From: Scybalousia_A sp964639765
Lineage (GTDB): Bacteria > Bacteroidota > Bacteroidia > Bacteroidales > P3
DNA length: 64,000 nt
Direction of reading: 5' to 3'
NCBI GenBank assembly: GCA_964639765.1
Contig: CAZXEN010000008.1
Coordinates: 1-64,000 of the forward strand
Part shown: one piece after another, positions 8,024 to 16,540 of the stretch
Numbering within the stretch: the first letter of the stretch is position 1
How the letters are laid out: each line of letters opens with the position of its first letter
Program-made: the position numbers and the translations under genes
The notes under the pieces: model-generated
Told to the model about the DNA's origin: nothing
The model's input: only the letters and a program-made list of their open reading frames with translations
The model's database searches: none

Positions 8024-9922
8024 CTATCCTATTTGTTTTATTGTGTTTTTTATGCTTTCAACATCTATGCCACACAATTTTTGCAGTTCTTTTACTAAAC
8101 CATGTTCTACAAATTTGTCAGGCAAACCTAAACAAATAATATTATTGTCAAGTTTATGTTGTTTTACATAGTCTTCTATTGTCCAGCCAAAGCCCCCTCT
8201 TATTATTCCGTCTTCTATTGTAATAATGTTTTTGTATTTTCCACAAACCTCATATAAGAGAGCAGTATCCAAAGGTTTCAGGAATCTCATGTTGTACAAT
8301 CCAACGTTTATTCCTTCTTGTTTTAGTTCTTCTACAGCTTGTCTTGCATTGTTGTATATAGTTCCCAAAGTCAAAACAGCAGTCCTTTCTCCTTCAAAAA
8401 CTGTTTCTCCCTTTCCTCTTTCCATAGGCTGTATTGTATATGGAGTGTATTTGTGGAAACATTTTCCTCTTGGATAACGAATAGCAAAAGGCTGTTCTGT
8501 ATTATATGCCAAATACATCATATCCTGCAGTTCGTATTCATCTTTCGGAGCAGCGACAACCATGTTTGGAATCATATTAAGATATGACAAATCAAAAGCT
8601 CCATGATGTGTTGCACCATCTTCTCCAACAAGACCTGCCCTGTCTATACAAAAAACAACATGAAGATTCTGCAGGGCTACATCATGTATAATCTGGTCTA
8701 TGCCTCTCTGCAAAAAAGAAGAATAGATACAGCAATAAGGAACAACCCCTCTTGTTGATAAGCCTGCAGAGAAAGTAACAGCATGTTCTTCTGCTATACC
8801 CACATCAAAGGTTCTTTCTGGAAAACGTTCTTTCATTTCATTAAGTCCAGAACCTGTAATCATGGCAGGTGTTATACAAGCTATATCTTTGTATTGCTCA
8901 GCCAATGCAAGTAGAGTCTCACCAAAAATTTCCTGGAATTTCTTTGTCTCTACATCTTTTACAGACTTTGTTTGCAATGCACCTGTTTCCGAATTAAACA
9001 ATCCGGGTGCATGATATGTGGTAGGATTGTTTTCTGCTGCAGTCAATCCTTTTCCTTTTTTTGTTATGATATGAAGAAGTTTTGGGCCTTGTATTCTTTT
9101 CAGACTATTCAGTGTTCTTAGAAGTTGATCCAAATCATTACCGTCTATTGGTCCGAAGTATCTAAAGTTTAGTGCTTCAAAGAAATTACTCTTCCCTGCA
9201 AACCACGATTTGATAAAAAAAAGAATACGTTTGAAAAATGTCCTATGTGTGTTATACTCTTGTTTATTTCCACCAAGAGCATTCCATATTTTATTCTTTA
9301 TATGATTATAGGTATGAGAAGTTGTTATATTGGTAAGATATTGATTTAATGCCCCCACTCCTTCATCTATTGCTATTCCATTATCGTTGAGAATCACAAG
9401 AAGATTTGCAGAGGTACTTCCTGCATGGTTAAGAGCTTCAAAGGCTTCTCCGCCTGTCATTGAACCATCACCAATAACAGCAATATGATATTTGGAATTA
9501 TCACCTTTTATCCTGTCTGCTACTGCCATTCCTAAAGAAGCAGAAACAGATGTGGAAGCATGTCCTGTTCCAAAACTATCAAAAGCAGATTCATCTCTTC
9601 TTGGGAAACCACTCGGTCCTCCAAGTTTTCTGATGTTTTTGAAAACTTCTTTTCTCCCTGTCAGAACTTTGTGAGCATATGCTTGATGACCAACATCCCA
9701 AACCAAGGTATCATTAGGAACATCAAAAAGATAATGCAGCGCAACAGCGAGTTCCACAGTACCCAACGAAGAAGCAAGATGTCCGGGATTTTCACTTAAC
9801 ACATCTATTATATATTGTCTGGCATCGTTGCAAAGTTCCTTGAGCTCCGACTTTGACAATGATTTAATATCCTCTGGATAGTTTATCTTTTGTAATATAT
9901 TTCCTAAAGAAATTTCTTTCAT
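8024..9922 (-). CDS. dxs: 1-deoxy-D-xylulose-5-phosphate synthase
   Basis: A full-length (632-residue) thiamine diphosphate enzyme that condenses pyruvate and glyceraldehyde 3-phosphate, the first step of the MEP isoprenoid pathway. The TPP-binding motif 'GDGSMTGGEAFEALNHAG...NDN' is near residues 150-180. The transketolase pyrimidine-binding segment ('TFDVGIAEEHAVTFSAGLS') and the C-terminal transketolase domain follow. It is 12 bases upstream of atpB and 22 bases downstream of the membrane protein gene, so all are probably one transcript. Confidence 0.97.
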   Translation of the reverse strand: MKEISLGNILQKINYPEDIKSLSKSELKELCNDARQYIIDVLSENPGHLASSLGTVELAVALHYLFDVPNDTLVWDVGHQAYAHKVLTGRKEVFKNIRKLGGPSGFPRRDESAFDSFGTGHASTSVSASLGMAVADRIKGDNSKYHIAVIGDGSMTGGEAFEALNHAGSTSANLLVILNDNGIAIDEGVGALNQYLTNITTSHTYNHIKNKIWNALGGNKQEYNTHRTFFKRILFFIKSWFAGKSNFFEALNFRYFGPIDGNDLDQLLRTLNSLKRIQGPKLLHIITKKGKGLTAAENNPTTYHAPGLFNSETGALQTKSVKDVETKKFQEIFGETLLALAEQYKDIACITPAMITGSGLNEMKERFPERTFDVGIAEEHAVTFSAGLSTRGVVPYCCIYSSFLQRGIDQIIHDVALQNLHVVFCIDRAGLVGEDGATHHGAFDLSYLNMIPNMVVAAPKDEYELQDMMYLAYNTEQPFAIRYPRGKCFHKYTPYTIQPMERGKGETVFEGERTAVLTLGTIYNNARQAVEELKQEGINVGLYNMRFLKPLDTALLYEVCGKYKNIITIEDGIIRGGFGWTIEDYVKQHKLDNNIICLGLPDKFVEHGLVKELQKLCGIDVESIKNTIKQIG

Positions 9923-9943
9923 TTGCTTGTTTTATTGAGAGAA

Positions 9944-11089
9944 CTATATTAAGGAGACCAACAAGTAAAGGAAGTGGGCGAAGATACCGGCAGCCAATCC
10001 TCCGAAAGTATGTGCCAAAATTGCTTTTGAAATAAGTTTTCTGTATCCCAAAGAGTCCAACATTGCAGCATGCGTGGAAAGATAACCGCTCCAACACATT
10101 CCTATTGCAGTACAAACAGCAACAGCATTACCATCCAAAATGCCGCTGTTGGCAAAAGAAGAGACCAAACCAAGAGCAGCACCGACACTTCCCAAGGCAG
10201 TCATTGGAAAGGCTATAAATTCCATGTGATTAAATCCAAACAACCATTCAAACAACCAATGTATTTTATCCGCAAGCCAAGGCAGAATAGGCACTCCTTG
10301 CCCTATACCTCCATCATATCCTGTTGCAGGAGCAGAATTTGTTACCAAAAGAACAAGAGTTGTAATAATAAGCACCCCTGGAATAATAGCAATACCAAGT
10401 TCCACTCCTGTTTTTCCTCCATCAAGTAAAGAATTTAAAATTCTAAGAAACAGACTGTCCTTTTGTTTTGCTGCCTCTGGAATTTCTGTTTCATCTTGTA
10501 TTGCATGAGGGACTACAGGTTCATTCATTTCCGGATAAGACTTAAGAATAAATCTCTGCATCAAACGAGTAGAAACGATACTACCGACAACAGCACCCAA
10601 AAGACCAACGATAGCTCCTAAAAGATAGTTTTGTCCATAACCTATCATAGAGATTATGACAACAAAACCCATTCCGAAAGCTGTTCCAAAGTTTGTCAGG
10701 GAAACAAGCTGGTATTTCTTGAAATAGGAAGAGAAGTTTTTGTCTTTTGACAATGCAATGATAGCAGGATTATCTGAAAGAAAAGTCATAACACCTCCCA
10801 AAGCAGCAACACCAGGAAGATTATACAAAGGTTTCATAAGAGGTCTTAGCAACTTTTCCAATAAAGTAACAACACCAAACTCTGCCAACAGCTTACTTAA
10901 AGCTCCTGTCAAAACCGTTATTCCCATCAAATAGAAAACAGTATTCAACAAAAGGTCGTGAGCTGTTCTCATTATGGTATTCATCATGTTTGCCATTCCC
11001 ATACGAGAAGCAAGCAAGCCAAACACAACCACAATTACTGCAAGAAAAATAACAGCCTCTCTTATTCTATTGTCAAAAAACTTTTTCAT
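9944..11089 (-). CDS. Multi-pass membrane protein with nucleoside-recognition (Gate)-type domains
   Basis: A 381-residue protein with about nine hydrophobic segments. It resembles the 'nucleoside recognition domain' inner-membrane proteins of the spore maturation SpmA/SpmB and CD0519/CD1768 type. The clearest segments are 'LGGVMTFLSDNPAIIALSKD' and 'FIAFPMTALGSVGAALGLV'. The transported or sensed ligand of these proteins is unknown. The gene is packed between a porin-like gene and dxs on the same strand. The family assignment is from recall of sequence style; substrate specificity should not be inferred. Confidence 0.6.
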   Translation of the reverse strand: MKKFFDNRIREAVIFLAVIVVVFGLLASRMGMANMMNTIMRTAHDLLLNTVFYLMGITVLTGALSKLLAEFGVVTLLEKLLRPLMKPLYNLPGVAALGGVMTFLSDNPAIIALSKDKNFSSYFKKYQLVSLTNFGTAFGMGFVVIISMIGYGQNYLLGAIVGLLGAVVGSIVSTRLMQRFILKSYPEMNEPVVPHAIQDETEIPEAAKQKDSLFLRILNSLLDGGKTGVELGIAIIPGVLIITTLVLLVTNSAPATGYDGGIGQGVPILPWLADKIHWLFEWLFGFNHMEFIAFPMTALGSVGAALGLVSSFANSGILDGNAVAVCTAIGMCWSGYLSTHAAMLDSLGYRKLISKAILAHTFGGLAAGIFAHFLYLLVSLI

Positions 11090-11109
11090 ACCTTGAATTT
11101 TATATTATG

Positions 11110-12114
11110 TTAGAAAATCTTGCTTATAGGCTTTGTCGGATTATGTATGCTAAGTTTCCACGTAGCTCCCAAATCTATATTATGTATCTTGTCTTCGTTG
11201 TTGTAATAATAAACACAATGAAGTCTAAGGTCTTTGCTGTTCAATGGATAGTATTCAATGCCTCCGCCTATATATTTATAAGGGTCTCTATATACAAATG
11301 GATTATTTAGCGTATTTACATAATGGATACTGTTGTCATCGTATCCGCCTTTTACAAAGACATCCAGTTTGTCCCTATAATTGTAATTCAACTTGCTGGA
11401 TACTGAAAAAGAATATATATTGTCTTCTCTTGTGTTATTTATCTGCTCGGTAAAATCGGCTTCAAGATAAAAATCACCCATTTCAAATTTATTTCCCAAG
11501 GCAACATAGAACAGTCCTTTGTCTTTTACAGCCTCAACATAATTCACCGACCAGATAGTTTTCCACCAAGAAAACATATCGCCAAACCAAATAAGATTAT
11601 AAGCAAATAAATTGTCATTGTCCCCCTCAGAAAATGGAGAATTTATAAGCTGGAAATAAACAATGTTATCTTCTTTGAATGTATAACCAAGACTTAAGCC
11701 CATAGCATAACTCTGCGGTATCTGATTACAATAATCAGACCAATAATATACATCAATAGGCGCATAATCATACTCAAAACCACCGATGAATATCTCCTGC
11801 TTACCAACCATAAGAGACCATTTGTCATTTATCTTCCAATCAAAGTACAAAAAATCTGTCGCATTAAAAATATTATCGTTAGCAAAAGGATTTTTATTCA
11901 ACCGCTGACGAACTCTATATGAAATATTGTCTGTTATATTACCAAACATTTGGAAATTAAAGAATTCTCCTGTAAAATGCTTTGAGTATTCTCCATCATC
12001 TATTTGATTATGAAGACCTGCTCTTGCTTCCAAAAAAGCATCAGTCACATAGTTTTGTGCTTTTAAAGATATTGTAGCACCCACTATAATAAGTAATAAG
12101 GCTATTCTTCTCAT
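11110..12114 (-). CDS. Porin-like outer-membrane beta-barrel protein
   Basis: A 334-residue protein starting at 12114 (MRRIALLLIIVGATISLKAQ, a signal peptide). An in-frame upstream ATG at 12177 lies upstream of the predicted transcription start and is rejected. The mature part is a series of alternating aromatic amphipathic strands ('YFDWKINDKWSLMVGKQEIF', 'YAMGLSLGYTF'), resembling the phosphate-selective porin O/P or alginate-type porins of Bacteroidota. Outer-membrane location is well supported; the solute is unknown. It is the first gene of the minus-strand run down to the TPR gene and has its own promoter. Confidence 0.65.
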   Translation of the reverse strand: MRRIALLLIIVGATISLKAQNYVTDAFLEARAGLHNQIDDGEYSKHFTGEFFNFQMFGNITDNISYRVRQRLNKNPFANDNIFNATDFLYFDWKINDKWSLMVGKQEIFIGGFEYDYAPIDVYYWSDYCNQIPQSYAMGLSLGYTFKEDNIVYFQLINSPFSEGDNDNLFAYNLIWFGDMFSWWKTIWSVNYVEAVKDKGLFYVALGNKFEMGDFYLEADFTEQINNTREDNIYSFSVSSKLNYNYRDKLDVFVKGGYDDNSIHYVNTLNNPFVYRDPYKYIGGGIEYYPLNSKDLRLHCVYYYNNEDKIHNIDLGATWKLSIHNPTKPISKIF

Positions 12115-12144
12115 ATTTTGACATTGTTTGTTTATAATAAAATG

Positions 12145-12178
12145 CAAAAGTACAAAAAAGATAAATAACAGACGCAAA
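12145..12178 (-). promoter_or_regulatory. Promoter of the porin-membrane protein-dxs-atpB run
   Basis: The minus strand reads TTTG (12175-12178), 22 bases, TACTTTTG (12145-12152). The implied start site near 12140 supports translation from 12114. Confidence 0.6.
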
Positions 12179-12225
12179 GGAAAAGCATTTTTATTTTCTA
12201 TATTTATTTTTTGTTTGTTTTAAGC

Positions 12226-12255
12226 TTGATAATAGCAAAATTTATATTATTTTTG
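12226..12255 (+). promoter_or_regulatory. Promoter of clpP
   Basis: TTG (12226-12228), 19 bases, TATTTTTG (12248-12255) on the plus strand, with a leader of about 35 nt to the clpP start. Confidence 0.6.
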
Positions 12256-12292
12256 CAGACAATAAGAAACTTATATAAAAAACAACAATATT

Positions 12293-12997
12293 ATGAATTT
12301 GAATAAAGAATTTAATCTTTTCGCAGTTAAGGGCCAAGGCATAAACTCTCTTACTCTTGACCGTTATAAAAAATATCAAAGCAAAACAAGTGGATTCTCT
12401 CCTATAACAAGTGCATACATAAATCCTACAATCATAGAAGAGCGTCAGTTAAATATAGCCCAGATGGACGTTTTCTCCCGTCTTATGATGGACAGGATAA
12501 TTTTTCTTGGCACTGCCATAGACGATGATGTGGCAAACATCATTCAGGCACAACTGCTTTTCCTTGAGAGTACAGATGCTAAGAATGATATTCAAATATA
12601 TCTTAACTCTCCTGGAGGATATGTTCAGGCAGGTTTGGGAATATATGATACAATGCAATATATTCGTCCGGATGTAGCAACAATATGTACAGGATTGGCA
12701 GCAAGTATGGCAAGCGTTCTTCTTTGCGCTGGTGCAAAAAAGAAACGTTCTGCTCTTAAACACTCAAGAGTTATGATACATCAGCCAATGGGTGGAGCTC
12801 AAGGACAGGCTTCTGACATGGTTATCGCCGTACAAGAAATCCAAAAGACAAAACAGGAACTTTATTCCATCATTGCTGAACACAGCGGTCAGACAATAGA
12901 AAAAATAGAACAAGATGCCGACAGAGACCATTGGCTTACTTCCCAAGAAGCTTTGGAATATGGAATGATAGATGAAGTTTTAGTAAGACAAAAATAA
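12293..12997 (+). CDS. clpP: ATP-dependent Clp protease proteolytic subunit
   Basis: A 234-residue serine peptidase that forms the proteolytic double ring of the Clp proteases. The catalytic serine is in 'GLAASMAS' (S138) and the catalytic histidine in 'RVMIHQPMGGAQG' (H163); the catalytic Asp lies further on. It is about 15 residues longer at the N-terminus than most ClpP, as is usual in Bacteroidota. No tig or clpX is adjacent; the next genes are a thioredoxin-fold lipoprotein and dprA on the same strand. Confidence 0.96.
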   Translation: MNLNKEFNLFAVKGQGINSLTLDRYKKYQSKTSGFSPITSAYINPTIIEERQLNIAQMDVFSRLMMDRIIFLGTAIDDDVANIIQAQLLFLESTDAKNDIQIYLNSPGGYVQAGLGIYDTMQYIRPDVATICTGLAASMASVLLCAGAKKKRSALKHSRVMIHQPMGGAQGQASDMVIAVQEIQKTKQELYSIIAEHSGQTIEKIEQDADRDHWLTSQEALEYGMIDEVLVRQK

Positions 12998-13037
12998 GAA
13001 AAAAAACAGTTCTTTCACCGCTATTTTATTATGTTGT

Positions 13038-14135
13038 ATGAATATTCAAAAGATTTCTATTGTAATCTGTGTTTTGTTGTCTTGCTTGTTTGTTTCCTGT
13101 AGCAGACATACAGAGGTAAATGTTGAGATACCCGAGCTGACAGAAGGAAAAGTGTATATCGTTTATGCAGATCCCGACCAGATAGCTTCACGTCAGCAGG
13201 AAGACATCGCCGAAGGAGAAATAAAAAATGGCAAAATCACTTTTGACCTTAGCAATTTAAACATAGAAAACAAGACAAAAGACTGTACAATAAGCATTCT
13301 TAACGAAGAAAAACATTTTATGTGTACTCTTCCCTTGCCTGTTGAGAAAGGAAAGAACATTACTTTGACCATTACAGGAATAAAAGAATACACTTCCGGT
13401 CAATCTCCGCTAAAAGTATCCTACTCTGGCAACAAACAAGCTGAGAAGTTCTCTGAATTTCTCAACAATATAAATATTGAGCTTGCTTCCCTTGGTGAAG
13501 ACTCAAAAAGTCAAAACGCTTATACAAAGATTGTGAGGCTGTGCAAAGATTTTTTGAATGAATATCCCAAATCTGCATTCCCATATACTGTTATCATAAG
13601 TCAATTAAGCAGGGTTGAAGGCTTAAATAATCCATTGATGAAATATTGTGAAGAGCTGTCAAACCAAAAGTCCGACAATGTCTGGCACAAATACCTGACA
13701 GCAAAATACAAAGAAAAGATTATGCGTGAAGCCATGGCAAAACAAATGGTCTTTTCTGCACAAGACAAAGACAGCAAAGAATATTCTGAAAGAGATTTTG
13801 CTGGAAAAACAACCTTGATACATTTTTGGAGTGTAAAAAGTCCGAAATGTATGGAGGTTATTGCCAACCTAAAAAACATCTATAACAAATATCACTCCTT
13901 GGGATTGGAAGTTGTAAGCATTTCCATTGACCCTGCACCAAGTGATTGGTTTAAATGGTCAAGAGAAAACTCTCTTGACTGGACTTCTCTTGTTGCAGAT
14001 GGCACAACAATAACCAACAGATACAACTTTAACGATATTCCCTGCTATCTTCTGTTTTCCAAAGACGGAAAACTTATCCAAAAAAGCAATATCGTAGAAG
14101 AATTGGAACCAAACATCAAACAAAGTCTGCAATAA
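13038..14135 (+). CDS. Thioredoxin-fold (TlpA-like) lipoprotein with a degenerate CxxC
   Basis: A 365-residue protein with a signal peptide and lipobox ('LFVSC'). The N-terminal part resembles the DUF4369 domain that precedes TlpA-like thioredoxin domains in Bacteroidota. The C-terminal ~130 residues carry the thioredoxin fold ('TTLIHFWSVKSPKCMEVIANL'). Where the redox motif WCxxC is expected, the sequence reads S268-P-K-C271: the nucleophilic first cysteine is Ser and only the second remains. Ordinary dithiol-disulfide exchange is therefore unlikely, and a binding or monothiol role is possible. It sits 40 bases after clpP and 15 bases before dprA. Confidence 0.75.
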   Translation: MNIQKISIVICVLLSCLFVSCSRHTEVNVEIPELTEGKVYIVYADPDQIASRQQEDIAEGEIKNGKITFDLSNLNIENKTKDCTISILNEEKHFMCTLPLPVEKGKNITLTITGIKEYTSGQSPLKVSYSGNKQAEKFSEFLNNINIELASLGEDSKSQNAYTKIVRLCKDFLNEYPKSAFPYTVIISQLSRVEGLNNPLMKYCEELSNQKSDNVWHKYLTAKYKEKIMREAMAKQMVFSAQDKDSKEYSERDFAGKTTLIHFWSVKSPKCMEVIANLKNIYNKYHSLGLEVVSISIDPAPSDWFKWSRENSLDWTSLVADGTTITNRYNFNDIPCYLLFSKDGKLIQKSNIVEELEPNIKQSLQ

Positions 14136-14150
14136 ACAAAATCCATATCT

Positions 14151-15272
14151 ATGGTTAGTATCTATGAATTGGCACTTGCAAGAATCCATGGTATAGGACC
14201 AAGAACAGCTATTGAACTTCTAAAACATATAGGTTCTGCTGAAGAATTATTCAGAATGAGCCGTAGTGATTTACAGATAATCTTTCCTGCCAAGGAAAGA
14301 ACAATAAATGACATTCTAAACAAAACAATGTTTGCCCGTTGCGAACAAGAACTTAATTTTATAACAAAATATAATATCCGTTCATATTTTATTGCTCAAC
14401 CTTCCTATCCTAAACGCTTGAAAAATATTCCTGATGCTCCTGTCTGCCTATTTATAGACGGCAAAGGGGATGTAGACAGAAAGCATGTTGTAAGTATTGT
14501 CGGTTCAAGAAAAGCAACAGATTACGGAAGGATAATGACAAATGAAATAGTAAATGAACTGAAAAACATTGACGATGTTATTGTTGTAAGTGGTCTTGCA
14601 TACGGAATAGATTCAGCTTCTCACAGACAAAGTCTCTCATGTGATATTCCTACTTTTGCTGTTTTGGGACACGGCTTGGACAGAGTATATCCAAGAGAAC
14701 ATTTTGCCTTGTCCCAACAAATGAAAGAAAAAGGAGGTCTGATATCTGAGTTCTTTACCCAAACACCGGTTTCTCCTTATACTTTCCCACAAAGGAACAG
14801 AATTATTGCAGGTCTATGTGATTTGGTCATTGTCGTTGAAGCTGCAAAAAGAGGAGGAGCTTTGATTACTGCTCGCTTGGCAAATGATTATAACAGGGAT
14901 GTGCTTGCTGTTCCTGGCAGATGTGGAGATATCTATTCAGAAGGTTGTAATTTCCTTATAGAGACAAACCGTGCAAACATCCTGTCTTCTCCTAAAAGTA
15001 TAGAAAAACTAATGTTTTGGGAGCAAGTTCCTCAACAAGTAACAAATATTGCAGAGACAATACAACAGATAAAAACAGATACCAAAACCGATAACCTTAA
15101 AGGAAAACAAAAAACAGTCTATTCTATCTTAAAAGGAAAAGGAGAGTTGGACATAGATACTCTTGCCATAGAAAGTAACATATCTGTTTATGAATTATCT
15201 GCCCTGCTTTTGGAATTGGAACTGGAAGACTATGTAATATCCAAACCTGGCAAAGTATATAAGGCTTTATAA
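14151..15272 (+). CDS. dprA: DNA-processing protein DprA/Smf
   Basis: A 373-residue protein that loads RecA on incoming single-stranded DNA during natural transformation, and is also found in species not known to be competent. An N-terminal helix-hairpin-helix segment ('ARIHGIGPRTAIELL') precedes the Rossmann-like core, with 'SIVGSRKATDYG', 'GLAYGIDSASHRQSL' and 'FPQRNRIIAGLCDLVIVVEA'. A C-terminal winged-helix (DprA_WH-like) part follows. The start ATG lies 15 bases after the preceding stop. No other competence gene is in the window. Confidence 0.95.
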   Translation: MVSIYELALARIHGIGPRTAIELLKHIGSAEELFRMSRSDLQIIFPAKERTINDILNKTMFARCEQELNFITKYNIRSYFIAQPSYPKRLKNIPDAPVCLFIDGKGDVDRKHVVSIVGSRKATDYGRIMTNEIVNELKNIDDVIVVSGLAYGIDSASHRQSLSCDIPTFAVLGHGLDRVYPREHFALSQQMKEKGGLISEFFTQTPVSPYTFPQRNRIIAGLCDLVIVVEAAKRGGALITARLANDYNRDVLAVPGRCGDIYSEGCNFLIETNRANILSSPKSIEKLMFWEQVPQQVTNIAETIQQIKTDTKTDNLKGKQKTVYSILKGKGELDIDTLAIESNISVYELSALLLELELEDYVISKPGKVYKAL

Positions 15273-15377
15273 AATACTTTATCCTAAACTATACGAAGAC
15301 TTTTTTTACACCTGTCAGTGCTGCATAAAAGACATTTTCTGTTTTGTCTGTAAAAAAAAGATATATGACAAAAAAAG

Positions 15378-15410
15378 AGGGAAAGTGTTTTTCAACACTC
15401 TCCCTTTCCT
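15378..15410. terminator. Bidirectional terminator between dprA and the outer-membrane barrel gene
   Basis: A 12-bp stem with one mismatch (AGGGAAAGTGTT, 15378-15389, with AACACTCTCCCT, 15394-15405), with T-rich sequence after it on the plus strand and an A run before it. It separates convergent genes. Confidence 0.8.
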
Positions 15411-15437
15411 TTTTATTTAATAACTTGTTCTTTTCTA

Positions 15438-16091
15438 TTAGAAGAATAGTCTGAAGCCAAATCTTAGACCTAAGTTTCCTAAGTTTTCACTCCAGCTTCC
15501 ACATTTGAAAGTAAAGCTGTTGTCTGTATCATCAACTTTATTCAAAGTGGTCTTTGTGTGAGTGTAACCGAATGTAGCAAGGTCGCAAGCAGCTGTAAGT
15601 GCGAAATTCTTGCTAACATTGAACTGGAAGTTCAAAGGTTCAATCATCAGACCCATTTCAAAAAGATCGTATTCGTCTTTTGGAGCAGTGAATACCATAG
15701 GACTTTCGTCGTTTTCACTACCAAATCCAATATAAGCGTAAGCTCTTGGAGTCCAAGTGATGTTCTTTGTTAATTTCATGAAGTAGTTTCCTTGAAGAGT
15801 GATTGTAAACATGTTTGTTTTGTCTGTGTAATTAGGAGTAACATTTACATCTCTTGAAGTGTTTTCAAATCCTAAGCCAAGACCTATTGACCAGTTTTTG
15901 TCAAGCATGTAGTTTCCAGAAACGTTGATGCCGAATGCGCTGTTGCCAAGTTTGTCTACACCGCCAGCTTCTCCGCTGTAAGAATTGAAATGGATGTTAC
16001 CGTCAAACCAAATTTGACCTTTTGATTGTGCGAATACACTTGTTGAAGCCAATAGCATAAGGCTTGCAAATAAAACTGTTAACTTTTTCAT
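15438..16091 (-). CDS. Small outer-membrane beta-barrel protein
   Basis: A 217-residue protein starting at MKKLTVLFASLMLLAST (16091), a signal peptide; a longer in-frame ORF upstream is rejected because the predicted start site lies near 16180 and the extension is not signal-like. The mature part consists of alternating amphipathic strands and ends in an aromatic residue ('GLRFGFRLFF'), as expected of a barrel inserted by BAM. It resembles the generic 'outer membrane beta-barrel' proteins of Bacteroidota (OmpX/OprF-like in size). Function unknown; probably abundant, judging from its own promoter and strong terminator. Confidence 0.7.
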   Translation of the reverse strand: MKKLTVLFASLMLLASTSVFAQSKGQIWFDGNIHFNSYSGEAGGVDKLGNSAFGINVSGNYMLDKNWSIGLGLGFENTSRDVNVTPNYTDKTNMFTITLQGNYFMKLTKNITWTPRAYAYIGFGSENDESPMVFTAPKDEYDLFEMGLMIEPLNFQFNVSKNFALTAACDLATFGYTHTKTTLNKVDDTDNSFTFKCGSWSENLGNLGLRFGFRLFF

Positions 16092-16185
16092 TTTTTTCTG
16101 TTTTTTTAGTTTTAGGGTTTCTGTTTTTTTTACGGTAAAACAATGTAGAAACCTTTTGACCATTGTTTTACGTTTAAAGTTTTGG

Positions 16186-16193
16186 CAAAGTTA
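16186..16193 (-). promoter_or_regulatory. -7 box upstream of the barrel gene
   Basis: TAACTTTG on the minus strand, about 95 bases upstream of the start codon. No clear -33 element at standard spacing. Confidence 0.4.
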
Positions 16194-16491
16194 TAATATT
16201 TTTCAAAACTGTTACCCTTTTCCTTCCAAAAAATATGCCAAATTTTGATTTCAGATGTTTTAAAGATCTTGTAAATGAGGATTGAGTGCTTTATAAAATA
16301 TATGATTTTCAATATACTGTGGCAAAACTTGGTGTTTTTAGCCAAGAATACAGGATTGCTGCTATTTTCTTTGGAAATATTGTTTATAGACCTTTTTATG
16401 CAATATTGTCAGTACTTGATATATATGGAATTTGCTATGTATGTGAGGTCAGTTTTTTGCTAAAAAAAGCGTTAATGTTAGAAAAAATGAT

Positions 16492-16499
16492 TATTTTTG
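16492..16499 (+). promoter_or_regulatory. -7 box upstream of the carboxyltransferase gene
   Basis: TATTTTTG on the plus strand, about 40 bases upstream of the start codon at 16541. The -33 element is not obvious. Confidence 0.45.
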
Positions 16500-16540
16500 C
16501 ATTCTTAATTGTTTAATACGTGGACTAAAATTTTAGGAAA

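Larger units (their letters stand above)
16092..16540. other. Divergent spacer between the barrel gene and the carboxyltransferase gene
   Basis: AT-rich non-coding sequence with a -7 box for each side: minus-strand TAACTTTG at 16186-16193 and plus-strand TATTTTTG at 16492-16499. Short ORFs across it overlap these boxes and are not credible. Nothing else was recognised. Confidence 0.6.

Noticed and set aside
11110..12177. Porin start at ATG 12177
   Set aside because: The predicted transcription start (about 12140) is downstream of it, and the signal peptide begins at 12114.
16275..16516. Two overlapping plus-strand ORFs of 62 and 76 codons upstream of the carboxyltransferase gene
   Set aside because: They overlap the predicted -7 box at 16492, have hydrophobic random-looking translations and no sign of a ribosome site or relatives.
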